Part shown: piece after piece, positions 1 to 11,596 of the stretch
How positions within the stretch are numbered: the first letter of the stretch is position 1
How the letters are laid out: each line of letters opens with the position of its first letter
Position numbers and translations under genes: made by a program
The notes under the pieces: model-generated
Database searches by the model: none
Seen by the model: only the letters and a program-made list of their open reading frames with translations
What the model was told of the DNA's origin: nothing
Source: Athripsodes cinereus
Lineage: Eukaryota; Arthropoda; Insecta; Trichoptera; Leptoceridae
Reading direction: 5' to 3'
NCBI GenBank assembly: GCA_947579605.1
Contig: OX388317.1
Span: 21,905,384-21,969,383 of the forward strand
Length of the DNA: 64,000 bases

Positions 1-1412
1 TAATTCCAATAGTTTTATTAAAAGAAGTTTAGGAGCATGTCGGAAAAAAGAGTATGGTATGAGATCAGGTCCGGGAGAAGAATCCCCTGCAGAGTGAACG
101 GCGGAAGACAGTTCATCAAATGAGAAAGGAGATGAAAGTACATTAGATTGCTCCTGAGATGTAGGACTTCTTTGAAGTTCCAGCATTTCAGGTGCGTATG
201 CTGGGGACAAGTTATCTATAAAGTTTTCAATCCATGGACCTATCTTGGTTTGTCTTTGGTTTGGGGAGAAAGAACCTCTAAATCGTCGAATGGATTCCCA
301 CACATCCGATGAAGGTGTGTCAGGGGATAAAGAAGTGCAAAAATCTTGCCAACCTTTTCTTTTCTTTTTCCTGAGAAATTTTTTGGTACGAGCTTGCACA
401 TTCCGAACGAGAAAAAGTTTTCCCAAGACATATTGTTTTTAAAAGATTTAATCACTGCCTTTCTTTGTTCGACTGCCTCCGAACATTCCTTGTCCCACCA
501 AGGAGGGGATGTTTTGCGGGGCTTTCGATTAGAGGACATTGGTATAGAGGCTGTTGCAGCACGCAAAATCACATCATGGATTCCGTTCGCAAATTCGTCG
601 ACCCCCTGATGCTCACCCTGCACACCAGCGACATCCAATAGAATGTGATTCTGAAATTCATCCCAATTAGCTTTCTTTGTAATAAATTTACTCCTAAATG
701 GGCCATTTGAGGTGCTTTTGGAGGTTACTTTTAAATCAATGATTATGGGAAAGTGGTCACTGGAGAGCGGGTCCTCAAGGATTTCCCATGTTGACATAGG
801 AGCAATGTCCGCAGTACAGATTGATATATCTACCGCACTTTGTCTCTGATTTGGATTTGAGAAGCGAGTGGGATCTCCACTATTAAGGATACAGAGATTA
901 AAGTCATCTGTCCAGGTCAGAATAGCCTTTCCTGGAGAGTCCAGGGACTGGCTTCCCCAGGAGGGAGCATGAGCATTGAGATCTCCCAGGATCATGTAAG
1001 ATGGGGAAAGTTCTGAAATGATTTCAGACCAGAAGCTCCTGTCGAAATTAGTTCTGGGAGGAGCGTATACGGACACTACAGATATATTATTGATTTTCGC
1101 TGCCACCAACTGTATATTTGATGGAATATTCAGAGAAATCCTGTTGAACTCAAGAGAGTCCCTTACTAAAAGAGCTGCTCCTCCCCTACCATCCAAGCGA
1201 TCATCTCTAAAACAGGAATAACCTGGGAAATATACAAACGAATCGTGCGAAAACCATGTCTCTGATAAAGCAGCTACATCAATGTTATGAGTTTTGAGCA
1301 AAAACAGAATGTCATCTCTGTTGGAAACTGCACTACGGCAGTTCCACTGAAGGATGGATAAATTAGAAAGCTTACTTTTCGAGATGCTGGTTATGTTCGT
1401 TGCGTTGGCCAT
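1..1412 (-). pseudogene. Jockey-like non-LTR retrotransposon ORF2 (endonuclease + start of RT), frameshifted, cut by window edge
   Basis: This encodes an apurinic-like endonuclease followed by the start of a reverse transcriptase, which nick the target and copy the element's RNA. Counting from the Met at 1412, the endonuclease motifs are all visible: LQWN at 21-24, ETW at 51-53, the D-R-x(2)-GRGGAALLV block around 70-83, VYAPP at 115-119, GDLNAH at 143-148 and SSDHFPI at 218-224. The catalytic residues therefore look intact. Near 400-410 the frame shifts: the ORF runs on to a stop near 240, while a better continuation (basic KKFLRKKKRKGWQDF-type stretch, then a PGPDLIPY-type pre-RT motif near base 50) lies in another frame and leaves the window at base 1. 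The ORF2 start overlaps the ORF1 end by 41 bases, usual for Jockey-type elements. The family is clear; the exact clade is inferred. Confidence 0.9.
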
Positions 1413-2540
1413 TTTCGATGAGGAGTGCGTTTAGTGCAGGAATTAAGGAAGCAGCGTTTGGCGATGTCAAATTTTTTCGTGAAAGTATTTCAATAAGCAT
1501 TGTTAATAGTGAGTAAAGAAAATTATTGTTATCAAGTGTCAAAGTTTCTTTGAGATTTTCAACTACATCTTGGTCAGGTACGAGTACTCTTTGTGAAATT
1601 GCGCAACCATTAGAACTCTGAGAAGGAGATCCATTGGTATATGAGAGGAACGAATTGTGCTTTTCTTTGTCATACCCACCATTTGTTGATATTTTATGGG
1701 GCTTACCAACTACTGTTCTACTATGACGTGTGGAAAAATTTCGAGAGTTGACAGATATTGTTGGGGGATCTGGAGGGGTAGCAAGAACTTCAGCGTATGA
1801 AGATTTAATTGAAGGGTGCAGTTTTGCTGCTTGAATATATGAAATATTAGAAACAGTCATAGAATTCTTTATAGCTCTTTGCCTGGAATATTCAGGACAC
1901 GAAGTACTTATCGCTTTGTGTGCTCCTTTACACTGAAAACATTTAATTTCTGCAGTCTTACACTCTTCTGAGGAGTGGTTATCCCCACAATTAAAACATT
2001 TTGGTGGCGAACGACATCCAGCTTTTGCGTGACCATACTTACAGCAATTAAAGCACTGAATTGTTGGGAAATTATATTTTTCAACATTGAAAGAGTTGTA
2101 GAGAATGTAAATATGGGATGGTAGAAATTGGCCTTCGAATGTTATTACTATACTCCTGGATGGTTTCCATTCGACAGAACCAGATGTTCTGTCTTTGTAA
2201 TTCAGTCGTCTTATTTTTATTACGTTTTCCACTTCTGGATTCGATTCTAGAATGGACGATATCAATTCGTCATTTGTGATATCTAGTGGGATACCCCTTA
2301 TTAAGCCCATTCTTGTGACGTTAAACGAGGGAATATATGCTCTAAAATTAGAGTTCGAAGATATAAATATATTTTTTATAAAAGTATTGGCCATAATTCC
2401 CGACGTGAACTCGAGAGAGATTTTAAATTTCCCTTCAGCTTTTAAAGAACCGTTTACGACGCCTTGAGTTTTTCTAGTATAAAGAAATTTACCGAACTGT
2501 CCAACTAACTCAAACGTACAAGATATGCAAGGTGTACTCT
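1372..2540 (-). pseudogene. Jockey-like LINE ORF1 (gag-like, three zinc knuckles), 5'-truncated
   Basis: This is the nucleic-acid-binding ORF1 protein of the same LINE, which coats element RNA. The longest Met-initiated frame starts at 2394 (340 codons), but the same frame is open upstream to a TGA near 2540 and the extra residues read like ORF1 sequence (GQFGKFLYTRKTQG, KFKISLEFTSG). The true start is therefore probably missing. Counting from the Met at 2394, three cysteine-rich knuckles follow each other: C114-C117-H122-C127, C133-C136-H140-C145 and C152-C155-H159-C166. A region at about 25-105 resembles the RNA-binding fold usual in such ORF1 proteins. The tail is Ser/Thr/Asn-rich. The end overlaps ORF2. 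No obvious disabling mutation lies between 2394 and 1372. Confidence 0.88.
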
Positions 2541-2667
2541 GTACTCATTTAACTGTGATAGATATAATTTCAATTATCAATGAAATATATTTCATTTAAA
2601 TTGTCTAATTTTTTACGCCATAGAGTGGACAATATGCATATTTACAACACATAGTAAATAATGTTTA

Positions 2668-2735
2668 GCGCCTTTGAAGTGATATTATCACAGTACGGCG
2701 CTATATAAATAGTCATAAATTATTATTATTATAGT
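2668..2735 (+). repeat. CR1/L2-like LINE 3' tail with (ATT)n
   Basis: A GCGCC...GCGCTATATAAAT motif is followed by an ATT microsatellite. The same tail follows coding remnants of CR1/L2-like ORF2 elsewhere in this window, so this is read as a strongly 5'-truncated insertion. A similar piece is at 24433-24495. Confidence 0.55.
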
Positions 2736-2895
2736 AAGTTTTGTGACTTCACTTGGAAAGAAAGCCGTAGTGATGGAACGTTCAGAATATATTTATTTTA
2801 ATTACATATAGCAAAAATGACTTATTAATCTTTTATTTTTCAAAACTTTACACTAATTTAAGTGTGATAAAAAAGATTAAAAAAAAAACGGAAAA

Positions 2896-2950
2896 TTCCA
2901 GTCTGTATTCTGCTGGCCACCCCACTTGTGGGAAATGCCGTGATGGTATG
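2896..2950 (+). repeat. Family A SINE-like repeat, 3' end fragment
   Basis: Contains the family A 3' signature (CTGGCCACCCCACTTGTGGG, then GCCGTGATGGTAT). Only the last ~55 bases are present. Confidence 0.7.
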
Positions 2951-3534
2951 AATGAAGAATAAATGACATTGATTTAGAAACTATAAAATATGATCCAAAC
3001 ATGACTGATGTTGGGTATTGAATAACTCTATACTCTTATCACTGTGCTTTGGATGATCTATGGTGACATGGATACTCTGTATATTATATTATTATCTATG
3101 GTCCGCAGAATCCCTCGGGAAATCAAGAAAACTTCTTGTTATTTACTCTATGCTCTTAACCCAAATAATACAGATCAATAGGAGGTGTCGATACAATATC
3201 ATGTTTATGTATTCTGAACTACCTCTGATAACATCTCATTCAGATATGTCTGATTGGTTTAGTCATCTCTATGTTGATCCCAAAACAAGTTGATCAAAAA
3301 TTTGTAAATTGTCTAAATATTATAATGCTATTTACTGGTCGAACTACCAGCCGATAAGTATTGGACATAATGGTTTCAGCGCTATTTAGATGGGAGATGT
3401 TGATCGATTCCATATTTGAAATAGGTGATTCCATAAAAGTGCCTACTTCTATGGTTTACATTAAATGTATCTTAATTAGTGGACCTTTTATTGTGAAAGT
3501 GAGAATGGCAGAATTGGTGAAAATCGTTCGTCAA

Positions 3535-3672
3535 CACTGAAAGTGATCACTTAAGCTAGCCAAAAGGCAATTATTAAACGTTGAAATGCCTTTCTCACTT
3601 CTTCCGATTAGATTGCACACAATGATGCACCGTGTAAACATCGTCCTCTGATCGAAATATCTGATTGGTTAT
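3535..3672 (+). repeat. Unclassified interspersed repeat, family C (copy 1)
   Basis: Shares about 120 bases with 19155-19235, 50985-51105 and 58845-58975: GTGATCACT, then an AGCC-rich stretch, GCGTTGAGATGCC-like, CTCACTTCTTCTGATT, and GTGTAAACATGG-like. No ORF, no clear terminal inverted repeat and no tRNA boxes were seen. Confidence 0.6.
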
Positions 3673-3709
3673 TTCATAATCTTTAAAATGCATTATATAT
3701 ATATGGACA

Positions 3710-4195
3710 ATTTGTAAAGCGCCGTTTACTCATAACATGACCTCAAGGGCGCTGTATATCGTATCCATCACCCGAAACTCCCAGCAAAAAGGTGTGTCTT
3801 CAGTTCTCTTTTAAAACTCTCTCCATTCACCTCCTCTCGCAGACACAGAGGCAGCTTGTTCCAACATCTGGGACCCGCAACACTAAACGCTCTATCTCCA
3901 AAGCCTGTTTTGCGAGATCGAGATGGCTCAATTAGTCTGCATTTTGCCTCACCCTGTTCTGAGCGAAGCATGAGCCGTCTTTCACTGATGGTCTCGATCT
4001 CGCACATCTCCGACAAATAAGATGGTAACACTCCCTTCAAGGCCGAAAACACCATCACACATATCTTATTAAATTGCATTGAATACAGCCTGGATCCTAT
4101 TCAGCTGCACCATAGGAAGACCAAATTACAGGCTGTTGCAATAATCCAGTCTGGAGACCACCAAGGCATTAACAAGCGTTATATTATAGGTTTAT
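3710..4195 (-). pseudogene. CR1/L2-like LINE, C-terminal end of ORF2 and 3' tail
   Basis: Reading the minus strand from about 4195, the translation contains VVSRLDYCNSL and GLPMVQLNRIQAV, the post-RT region of CR1/L2-type ORF2 proteins. It then gives the family's hallmark C-terminus GFGDRAFSVAGPRCWNKLP followed by SFKRELKTHLF. An in-frame stop lies in the first part; the last 103 codons (4079-3768) are open. The 3' tail ends in the GCGCC...AGCGCC motif near 3710. The copy lacks the endonuclease and most of the RT, so it is a dead 5'-truncated insertion. Confidence 0.85.
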
Positions 4196-4237
4196 TGAGC
4201 ATATAGCTGATGATGTATAAGAATAATGAATAAATAA

Positions 4238-4350
4238 GGTGGCCGTCAGCCTAGTGATAGAAGTCTTGAGCTTTCATTTGAGAGATCCAGGGTTCGCTTC
4301 TTCCCGCTATCGATCTACTCCACCTTCACAATATAAACAAATTAGGTGTT
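4238..4350 (+). repeat. tRNA-derived SINE (SINE-1)
   Basis: An internal Pol III promoter is recognisable: an A-box-like CAGCCTAGTGATAG at 4247-4260 and a B-box-like GGGTTCGCTTC at about 4290-4300, with tRNA-like spacing. A unique tail (CGATCTACTCCACCTTCACA) follows and recurs at 15338, 18389 and, reversed, at 48528. Confidence 0.75.
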
Positions 4351-5009
4351 TGGGCCATATTTATATATAATTTATATAATATTTGATTCACTGTGTCGAT
4401 GTTTAGGTAAAAGTATTCCACAATGGCAAAACAATTATGTATTTTCTACTATCTATTATGTAAAAAATGATTTTTATTTCAGTATCTAATATTACTATGC
4501 GTGGTCAAATATGTAATGTTTTTACATTACATGTTACCAAAAAAATTAAATTAATAAAAATTTTGATTTACTACAAATCCAGATTCATATTAAAATATAT
4601 ATAAATAAATTCAAGTATTCTAAGCGAAACTATGTAAATAATAACACTTTCTTCGTATCTTTAGATTAAAAAATTAATCGAGAAATTATGGTGAAAAAAT
4701 ACTAAAGATTTCCTTGAAGTTGTGATATTAGAATTAAATAATATATTCTAAAAGTACCTCTAGTCTTACACAAGAAGAAAAGGGTTATTCAATTAAATAT
4801 TTTTCTCGCTTTTCTGGAATTAAAACTTAACAATAACCGCTTAATTAATGCAAACAAAAGCTTTTCATTAAGAAAATCTGAATCCTTTAAAGGAATCTCA
4901 TTTACTTTGTGTTCCATACAACAGTCATTATAATTATATTATAATTCATAATCATAAAACATTCGTACAGAAGTTGAGAAAATTACATTATTATTTACTA
5001 GCTTTAAGT
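4351..5009. other. AT-rich stretch without recognised features
   Basis: Only short spurious ORFs, with no repeat signature I recognise. Confidence 0.5.
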
Positions 5010-5369
5010 CCGTGGAGCACCCGGCAAAGGATTGCCCACCTAGACAAACACGCACTTGGCGATCGACTACAAACGAATTTTCGAAAATAACTGCAACAAT
5101 AACGCATAATTATGCGGTACATGTAGGTAGATTGTCGAAAAGTTCGCCAGTAGTCGATCGCTAAGTACGGTTTGTCTACGTAGAGTCCAACTCTTCCGTA
5201 GAGTTAAAAATGTCTTATAAAAGGCAGATGTTAAAAAAAAATATAAATTTAACATCTAAAATTCAGTGATGAAGTTTGTCACCCATTCTGAATGTCTTAA
5301 TTTTTTGTCGGCACGAAGAGGACAGCTTGCATGTTTATTTCATGCAGTTGGTTTGCTGGTGTTATACCT
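5010..5369 (+). repeat. Family A SINE-like repeat interrupted by a MITE
   Basis: It starts at the family's usual 5' boundary (CCGTGGAGCACCCGG), is broken at 5041 by an inverted-repeat element, and resumes at about 5186 with the expected order (AAAGGCAG, AATTCAGTGATGA, CACCCATTCTGAATG, CACGAAGAGGACAGCTTGCA). The last ~40 bases of the family are replaced by other sequence. Confidence 0.8.
5041..5178. mobile_element. MITE 'TAGACAAAC' family (copy 1)
   Basis: The ends are inverted copies of TAGACAAAC(C)G..ACTTGGCGATCGACTAC, about 30 bases each, and the whole element is largely self-complementary. It interrupts family A. A second copy is at 6292-6433. Flanking 8-mers (TGCCCACC / AGTCCAAC) match at only 5 of 8, so the target duplication is unresolved. 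Confidence 0.75.
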
Positions 5370-6009
5370 AGTTTCGACTTATAGGGTCATTGGTTTGACA
5401 ATGAATTTATAAGTCGAAAACAGGTCACTACTCAATTAAATATTAAGTAAAACTAAAACCAATTGTGTTTTCTTCTTTATATAGTAGAGTATATCTTATT
5501 TGATAAGAGCTGCTTTAATGGGTTCATAAAAAATACATTAGACATTTTTGTTGTAAACTAAATTACTAGGTATGTAATTTGTAACGTCGATTCCCATTCC
5601 GTAGATTGCAAAAAGGGCTAAAATGATTCTCATTTTGGGTATATCGCCAATATAATAAACACACAAACATAAGAACGGACGGAAAGATTAAGTTATACCT
5701 ACGTTGATTATTGTTATTATTATCAGAGAAAAGATATAGAGAACCAAGTTAAATTAGTTGTTTTGATAAGCATTGTGTTTACGAACGGAATTTTCAAAGA
5801 GATATTAGTTTTATCTGTGGTGTGTGATGAAGACAGATAGAAAAAGCAAAACAATCTTATGCTTTTCTCCCCCTATCTATGTCCCAAAAGAATCAGCAGA
5901 GACAGAGTTACTCAATAACTCGTCTCAAAGTTTTCAATGTAATTATATAAACCCTCTGATATCTTATCTGGCAGATGTCGTATTATTATAGTTGTATCTT
6001 CTTCTCCCA
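5370..6009. other. AT-rich stretch; one small imperfect hairpin
   Basis: An imperfect hairpin at about 5372-5424 pairs TTTCGACTTATA with TATAAGTCGAAA. Nothing else was recognised. Confidence 0.4.
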
Positions 6010-6500
6010 TGAAAATAATTAGTCTCACATGATGGTGGAGCCTGCGTTTTTTCTCTTTACCATTTGGTTCCGTAAAGTTTGAATTGATTCTTCGCAGTTC
6101 TGTGACCCTGCCTTACCACTTCCTAACACCTTTATTTTGCCCTTCTTCTAGACCTCCTGCCTAATACATACAGTTTTTGAACCTCATTGACTATGTTTGT
6201 ATCCTTGTGGTTTTCTGGACACATGCCCATGCCATCGCAATCTACTGTCCTGAATCTTCTCTGCTATGCCACATATGTACACCTGACCCTCTAGACAAAC
6301 CGTAGGTACTTGTCGATCGACTACAAACGAATTTTCGACAATATCCGCAACATCAATGTACAATTACACGGTACATTGTAGGTAGATTGTCGAAAAGTTC
6401 ATCAGTAGTCGATCGCTAAGTGCGGTTTGTCTACGGCCCCTGGACTCCCACGAATGTATGAATTTCGGATCTTGTCTAACTTGGTGACATTACACATCTA
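6010..6500 (-). pseudogene. RTE-like LINE ORF2 C-terminal remnant, interrupted by a MITE
   Basis: On the minus strand, VTKLDKIRNSYIRGS (about 6500-6440) is separated by the 6292-6433 MITE from a continuation containing AEKIQDSRLRWHGHVSRKP-type sequence. These are the post-RT motifs of arthropod RTE-like endonuclease/RT proteins. Several stops and frame changes are present. The remnant shows that the LINE was here before the MITE. Confidence 0.65.
6292..6433. mobile_element. MITE 'TAGACAAAC' family (copy 2)
   Basis: Same terminal inverted repeat and same internal order as 5041-5178 (CGATCGACTACAAACGAAT, then GGTAGATTGTCGAAAAGTTC). It lies inside an RTE-like LINE remnant. No ORF. Confidence 0.78.
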
Positions 6501-6733
6501 TCGTATCATCTTCAATTCAGCAGTTTGAATAAATAGAACATTATTATCGTTACTTAATATCGCATTACATAGAATGGCGTATTTTGGCTGTTTTTAACTT
6601 ACTATTGGCCTTAACAAACTAATGACATTTATTTCCACATTTATTTTCAGAATTACATAAAAGTGTTTTTGAACCTAGTTCCGATGTTCTGTGGAGTCTC
6701 CAGCAATGTATATGACTTCCTTTAGCTTTAAAC

Positions 6734-6788
6734 TTTCCTTTAAAGGGCAGTTATTCGTAATTTACGAATAACTGCCCTTTAAAGGAAA
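6734..6788. repeat. Near-perfect 55-bp palindrome
   Basis: Two 27-base arms (6734-6760 and 6762-6788), perfectly complementary, are separated by a single T. There is no coding context. Confidence 0.9.
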
Positions 6789-7310
6789 TACCAGATGTCG
6801 TGAGGGCGTAGTAGGAGTATCTTTGGCTCATAACGTCTTTAGTCATTCTTATATCTACCAAAATAATTGAGCGTCTTGTACGTATACATTATATCATTTA
6901 GCTCATTACAACAGAGCTAAGTGTAAAAAAAGACATGTTGTTATTAATTTTTGTATGATTGAATTATTAAAACAGGGAAGAAAAAAAACTGTTTTTTTTT
7001 CGAAAGAGCTCTATTTATTTATTTTCATATTAATTTCCACAGTGCACAGTTAACAAGTTTCAAACAATTAGATTAAGTTTATAAGTTGTCATAAATATTA
7101 GGTATTAATAATTACAATTAATTGAATTAAACCTTATACAAACGACAATGACTTCATTTAATTAACTTGATACTTACACAATACAATTATATTTTTTAAT
7201 GAATCAGAACTTATGTACTTTTGGTATAAGATTTTTTATGTGGTCTTAATCAAATTTGACATAAATGAAATACATATTAATTTACTTTTAATCCAGAATA
7301 AATTACATGT
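6789..7310. other. AT-rich stretch without recognised features
   Basis: No ORF above background; homopolymer runs only. Confidence 0.45.
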
Positions 7311-7432
7311 AAGAAAGTGCCTAGGTACTTACCTTAGTTGTTACTTTGTTAGATTATTTTAATTTTAAATTAAGTACCTAGGCACTTCCCTTAGTAGTTA
7401 GGTTATTTTTATTTTGAATTTGTTCCATTTCA
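7311..7432. repeat. Two-copy tandem duplication of ~60 bp with palindromic core
   Basis: AAGTGCCTAGGTACTT at 7314 and AAGTACCTAGGCACTT near 7372 are each followed by CCTTAGT-GTTA and an ATTTTAATTTT-like stretch. Confidence 0.6.
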
Positions 7433-7828
7433 TTATTTTGTTTAAAATAAATATTTTATAAAGATAGATTTTGACAAGATATAGAAAACAAGATGTAAAG
7501 AAAGATAGAATAAAATAACATAATTTGTCGTTTCTCTGGTTTTGATGAAACCAAATTATGTTTATTACATATTTATAGAAATAATTAAATTATATTTACA
7601 TATTTATCAAGTGATTTGTTTGTGTTTTTCTATATTCCTAAAAAACAACAGAATCTACTGTTTCGGATCCTCCTCGCTTGGCTCAGAATAGAAAGTCTAC
7701 TGCTGCCATCATCTTCAAGCATAAAGAAGAGGATAAGAGAGGAAAGATAATACCCGAATATAGACATATTCCACATAAAGTACACTTAATTTATAAGGAT
7801 ACTAAAATCAATATTGTAAATGTTTTGT

Positions 7829-7913
7829 TTTCTCTGGGATCGCATTGACCGAAACCTGTAATGGTCCCAGTGGAATATGAGGTTTTTCAATAATAATAAT
7901 AATAATAATAATA
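7829..7913 (+). repeat. Jockey-like LINE 3' tail with (ATA)n
   Basis: TCTCTGGGATCGCATTGACC and CTGTAATGGTCC, followed by (AAT)n, match the 3' UTR following the coding remnant at 15560-16305. This is a heavily truncated copy. Confidence 0.65.
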
Positions 7914-8440
7914 GATTTATTTTAATATTTTATGGTTTTTGTTACCTATTTAATGATATTTTTAAATTTTATTGTTAATCTTATATTATGCTCAAAATGT
8001 AGAATCAAATATTGTTTTGTTTAATAAATGAGATATGAGATAATAACAGTATGTACATACATCTCTTACTCTTTTTAGTAAGTTTTCAAGTCTACCGAAA
8101 AAAACAGGTGAAATTAGTATTAATAAACATCACCAATATGGCATTTGTCGTCTTCACACAGCGATGAGGTTTGTTTGAACCTGTTTTAATGCCTCATTTT
8201 TTTATGGCATGGGACGACTGTATGTAGTGAGTCTATTGGCTTTTATAAATACTTACAGTTTTTTGTCATTGCTTTAATTTGGTGCATTTCTAAATAATTT
8301 TAATTTTTGATCTTTCAAGACAATTATTATTATCATTAGCTTCCACCAAGTATCGCCGGTCGGTAAGTTGAACTTTAAGTCAATATTCTTTTTTACACAC
8401 ATTATAAATATTTCATTAAGACCACATACCAATATTTCGA
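7914..8440. other. AT-rich stretch without recognised features
   Basis: No ORF or repeat signature recognised. Confidence 0.4.
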
Positions 8441-8689
8441 CGGTCCCTATGTATACTATAGAATCTGTCTTTTGCTAAGTTAACAAGGGAGCGAAATTAC
8501 ATAATGTTCATGAATTTGTAATTATTTAACAAGAATTAAACAAGATTCGATCGTATTCGTTTATGAAAACAGGTAAATTAATGAATACTTACTTATTTTT
8601 TGGGTTAACCAAAAGACATATTTAATACAGGTATATTGAAGTGATAAAATGGAAATCGCAAGCCCTTTCGATATTATATGTAGGGACCG
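8441..8689. mobile_element. Small TIR element (about 249 bp), unassigned
   Basis: Ends are inverted copies of CGGTCCCTAYRTATA followed by partly matching sequence. No ORF. No clear target duplication, so the call rests on the end symmetry alone. Confidence 0.45.
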
Positions 8690-9482
8690 TTGATTTATGA
8701 GATATAAACTTATTCAGAGACTACCAAATAAATCAACATCAATCAAAATTGCATAGATTTAAGTTTAAGATAATATGCTAGATAGATTTTTTTACAATAA
8801 TCACACTAATTGGAACAAAACAGTATCTTAAAACTATGCTTACATTATATATATTTTTTATTAAGTATTTTAACAGTTATATTTTACAAAATAGCGTTGT
8901 CACATTAATATATACAAAAGTAATATCGGAATGAAGCAACGAAGAATTAAGGAGTGTGGAAGCTAGTGAAGTAAAAAAGATGAATGTATAGTGCTTTTGT
9001 ATGACATTTAAGTGGAATGAGTTAGACAATTGTCGAATTTTGGAAATTTGGAAAGCACGAATAAAATTCTTGGTAAAATTCAAAAGACCATATTTATTTT
9101 ATTCACTGTGTCAATGTTTAGGTAGTAGAATTTCATAACGAAATTAAAAAAGAAATGTTTTCTTCAACTATGTGTTTCATTGTTGAGAGTGACGTCTTTC
9201 GTCTTGTAAAGGACATTGTCAATCGCATTTGTATTTTTGATTTTTTTTCACCATATTTATTTTCTCATTTATTAGATGTTTAAGTTTTTCAGAGTTCTGA
9301 TGAAATTAGTTAAAGTATGTTTTGTTACACACGTGCTTCTCAAACATGAAATTGATAGTTTCTGAACAACACGAGAATGATATGTATGTATCTAAGCACT
9401 TATAATGTACACTATTTGCAGATCAATATTTAAAATGGTTTCTTCAAAAGTAAATACCTATTTATATTACTCATAAAATAAA
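8690..9482. other. AT-rich stretch without recognised features
   Basis: Short ORFs only; none shows family motifs. Confidence 0.4.
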
Positions 9483-9655
9483 AGAGGATTGGTGCTCGAA
9501 GACGTGCCCATCCGAGGATCAAATGGCAAGATGTTGACAAGGAAAGTATGCATGAAATTTATATCAAAGTGTTGTGACTGAAATGTGTATGGTAAATGGC
9601 GTTTGATCTTTTCTGCCTACCCTGAAAGGAAAGTGACATGAAGGTGCTGATAATG
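9483..9655 (+). pseudogene. RTE-like LINE C-terminal remnant
   Basis: Translation reads RIGARRRAHPRIKWQD, then a short acidic and basic stretch and IFSAYPERK, matching the RxRGRPxxxW...FSAYP end of RTE-like ORF2. There are stops and probable indels; 5'-truncated. Confidence 0.5.
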
Positions 9656-11596
9656 AATACAAAATTAAAAAGAAATACTTTTAAATTGAAATTATGCCTA
9701 TAGTTATAATTAAAACACATTCATTGTAATTTGAAATCAAAGCAATACATGTTTATAATGTTTCAATTGCATTTAAAACCAGGTTGAGCCGATTCGTAAG
9801 TAATGAAACACTTTTTCTAATTGCTTGCTGGTTATGGTTTGCATAGTCTTTCAATTATTTTGGAAATGAATCTTTATTTAAGCCAGCATGAATAATTCAT
9901 CATAAAAATGATTTGAATAAATATTAAGAAGTGATATAAAAATTAATCATAAATTTTATGGAAATGAGAAAAAACCTTGCAAAAATTATACCTATATTTT
10001 AAAGAAAATATTTGTGTAAATATTCAGTAAATAAAAAAAAGACTTTTCTTTGAACACCAACTCGTTATCAAAAAATAAACAGTTTTCGAACCAGTCCTTG
10101 GATTCAAAATTAGAATGATTATTCAAATGTTTTTTTAACACTGTTCTAACCGTTTTGTAATGTTTCAACATAAATATAAATATACAATAATTTAACAACT
10201 AGATACATTACTGATATTTATGAATATTGTACAACAATTTTTTGATATGCAATTAAAAAATTAGTGAATAACCTAGAAAAGATTACAATTAAAAAATGTT
10301 AGGACAAAATACATTTTAAAGAATCAATTAAAATCAAAGGAGATTGTATAATTTCATAGAACTCTTTTTAATCCTTTCTCTCTTTTAACTTATAAAGAGA
10401 AGAAAAGAGACACAGCATTCAATCGTTGGATAAATGTGAGAATAACTATTAGCTACGTCATAGTTGTAAACAAACGAACAAAAGAATGCTTTATCTCTTT
10501 TCTGCCCTTTATCAATACATAATAATATGTTATAGGAAAGTGAGAAAGAACAACAAGAAAATAGAAAAGGAAATAAATTTTCTTCATTCGTGTGTGACTA
10601 AGGTGTTGACCAGGCTTTTGAGGAAAACAATCAAAAATAGAGGGAGAGCCACGACAATTGGAAAAGGAGTTCTATTAGGAACTCTCTTTATACTGACTTA
10701 TGTTGACTTAGGCAAACACTTAATTTGGGTAAGTTGGAATCAATTGTTTCGCTGTGATAAATTCGCTCTCTGTACATTGAAGGTATTTTTTTTTAAATTG
10801 CTTGCTTTTTCAATTTTACAGCAAAGAGTAAATAAATAAATTAAAACATTTTTTGATCGTGCACAAGCAGTAGAATTCTACAATTGGGTAAATTAAAAAA
10901 AACTTTTTCTTCAAAAATTTCGATTTTAAAACGAAGGAGACGTCTTTCGACTTCTTAAGAATTTTAAAATCTACAGTAGATGAAAATGCTTGTTTAATTT
11001 CTCCAATCCAAGGAATATAAATATTGTATTTACTACACAGTCTCAATTAAATGAAGTAAATCTAGGAATTATTTCCAATTAGGTAAAGTTAAACATAAAT
11101 TAATTCATATCATGAATTAACCTTTATCCCAGATATTATTTAATTCTAAGTAAGGAAGACTGAAGTATACGCAGTGTGAACCCCTTTCAGCATTTCAGCA
11201 GGATAATGATATTCTATCTTCTTTTAATGGAGATTCACATCAGGTCCTGAAACAATCGGAAAAAATGTATTAAAATTTTGACAGATAATTTTCTAATATA
11301 CTCTTCTACAAGTAGAAGGTCCATGGTTTAAATCAATAAATACAACTTTATTGGCCAAATCATACACGAAATGTAATTAATGTCTTATATCGATTGCTGT
11401 AATAGGTATATTACTTTGAATCAGTAAACCTAAATTTTCATAGGACAATAAAATTTACATTTTAAAAATTTTAAAATCATTAACAGCAAAAGAAAGAGTA
11501 AAATATACCAAAAGACGGATTTTCCATTATCATTATTTATTCTTTTATCCAATTGATTTTCGCGTTTTTTATTGTTTTCTTTGCCGAATCGGTTTC
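9656..11596. other. AT-rich, no supported gene
   Basis: The longest open frames (117 codons at 10486-10839, 76 codons at 10816-11046 minus) are Lys/Phe-rich, lack recognisable motifs and look like chance ORFs in AT-rich DNA. Confidence 0.45.

Noticed and set aside
4238..4310. Genuine tRNA gene
   Set aside because: A and B boxes are present but no cloverleaf with paired acceptor stem could be drawn; it fits a SINE head.
10486..10839. 117-codon Lys-rich ORF
   Set aside because: No motif, composition-driven, no sign of splice structure or relatives.
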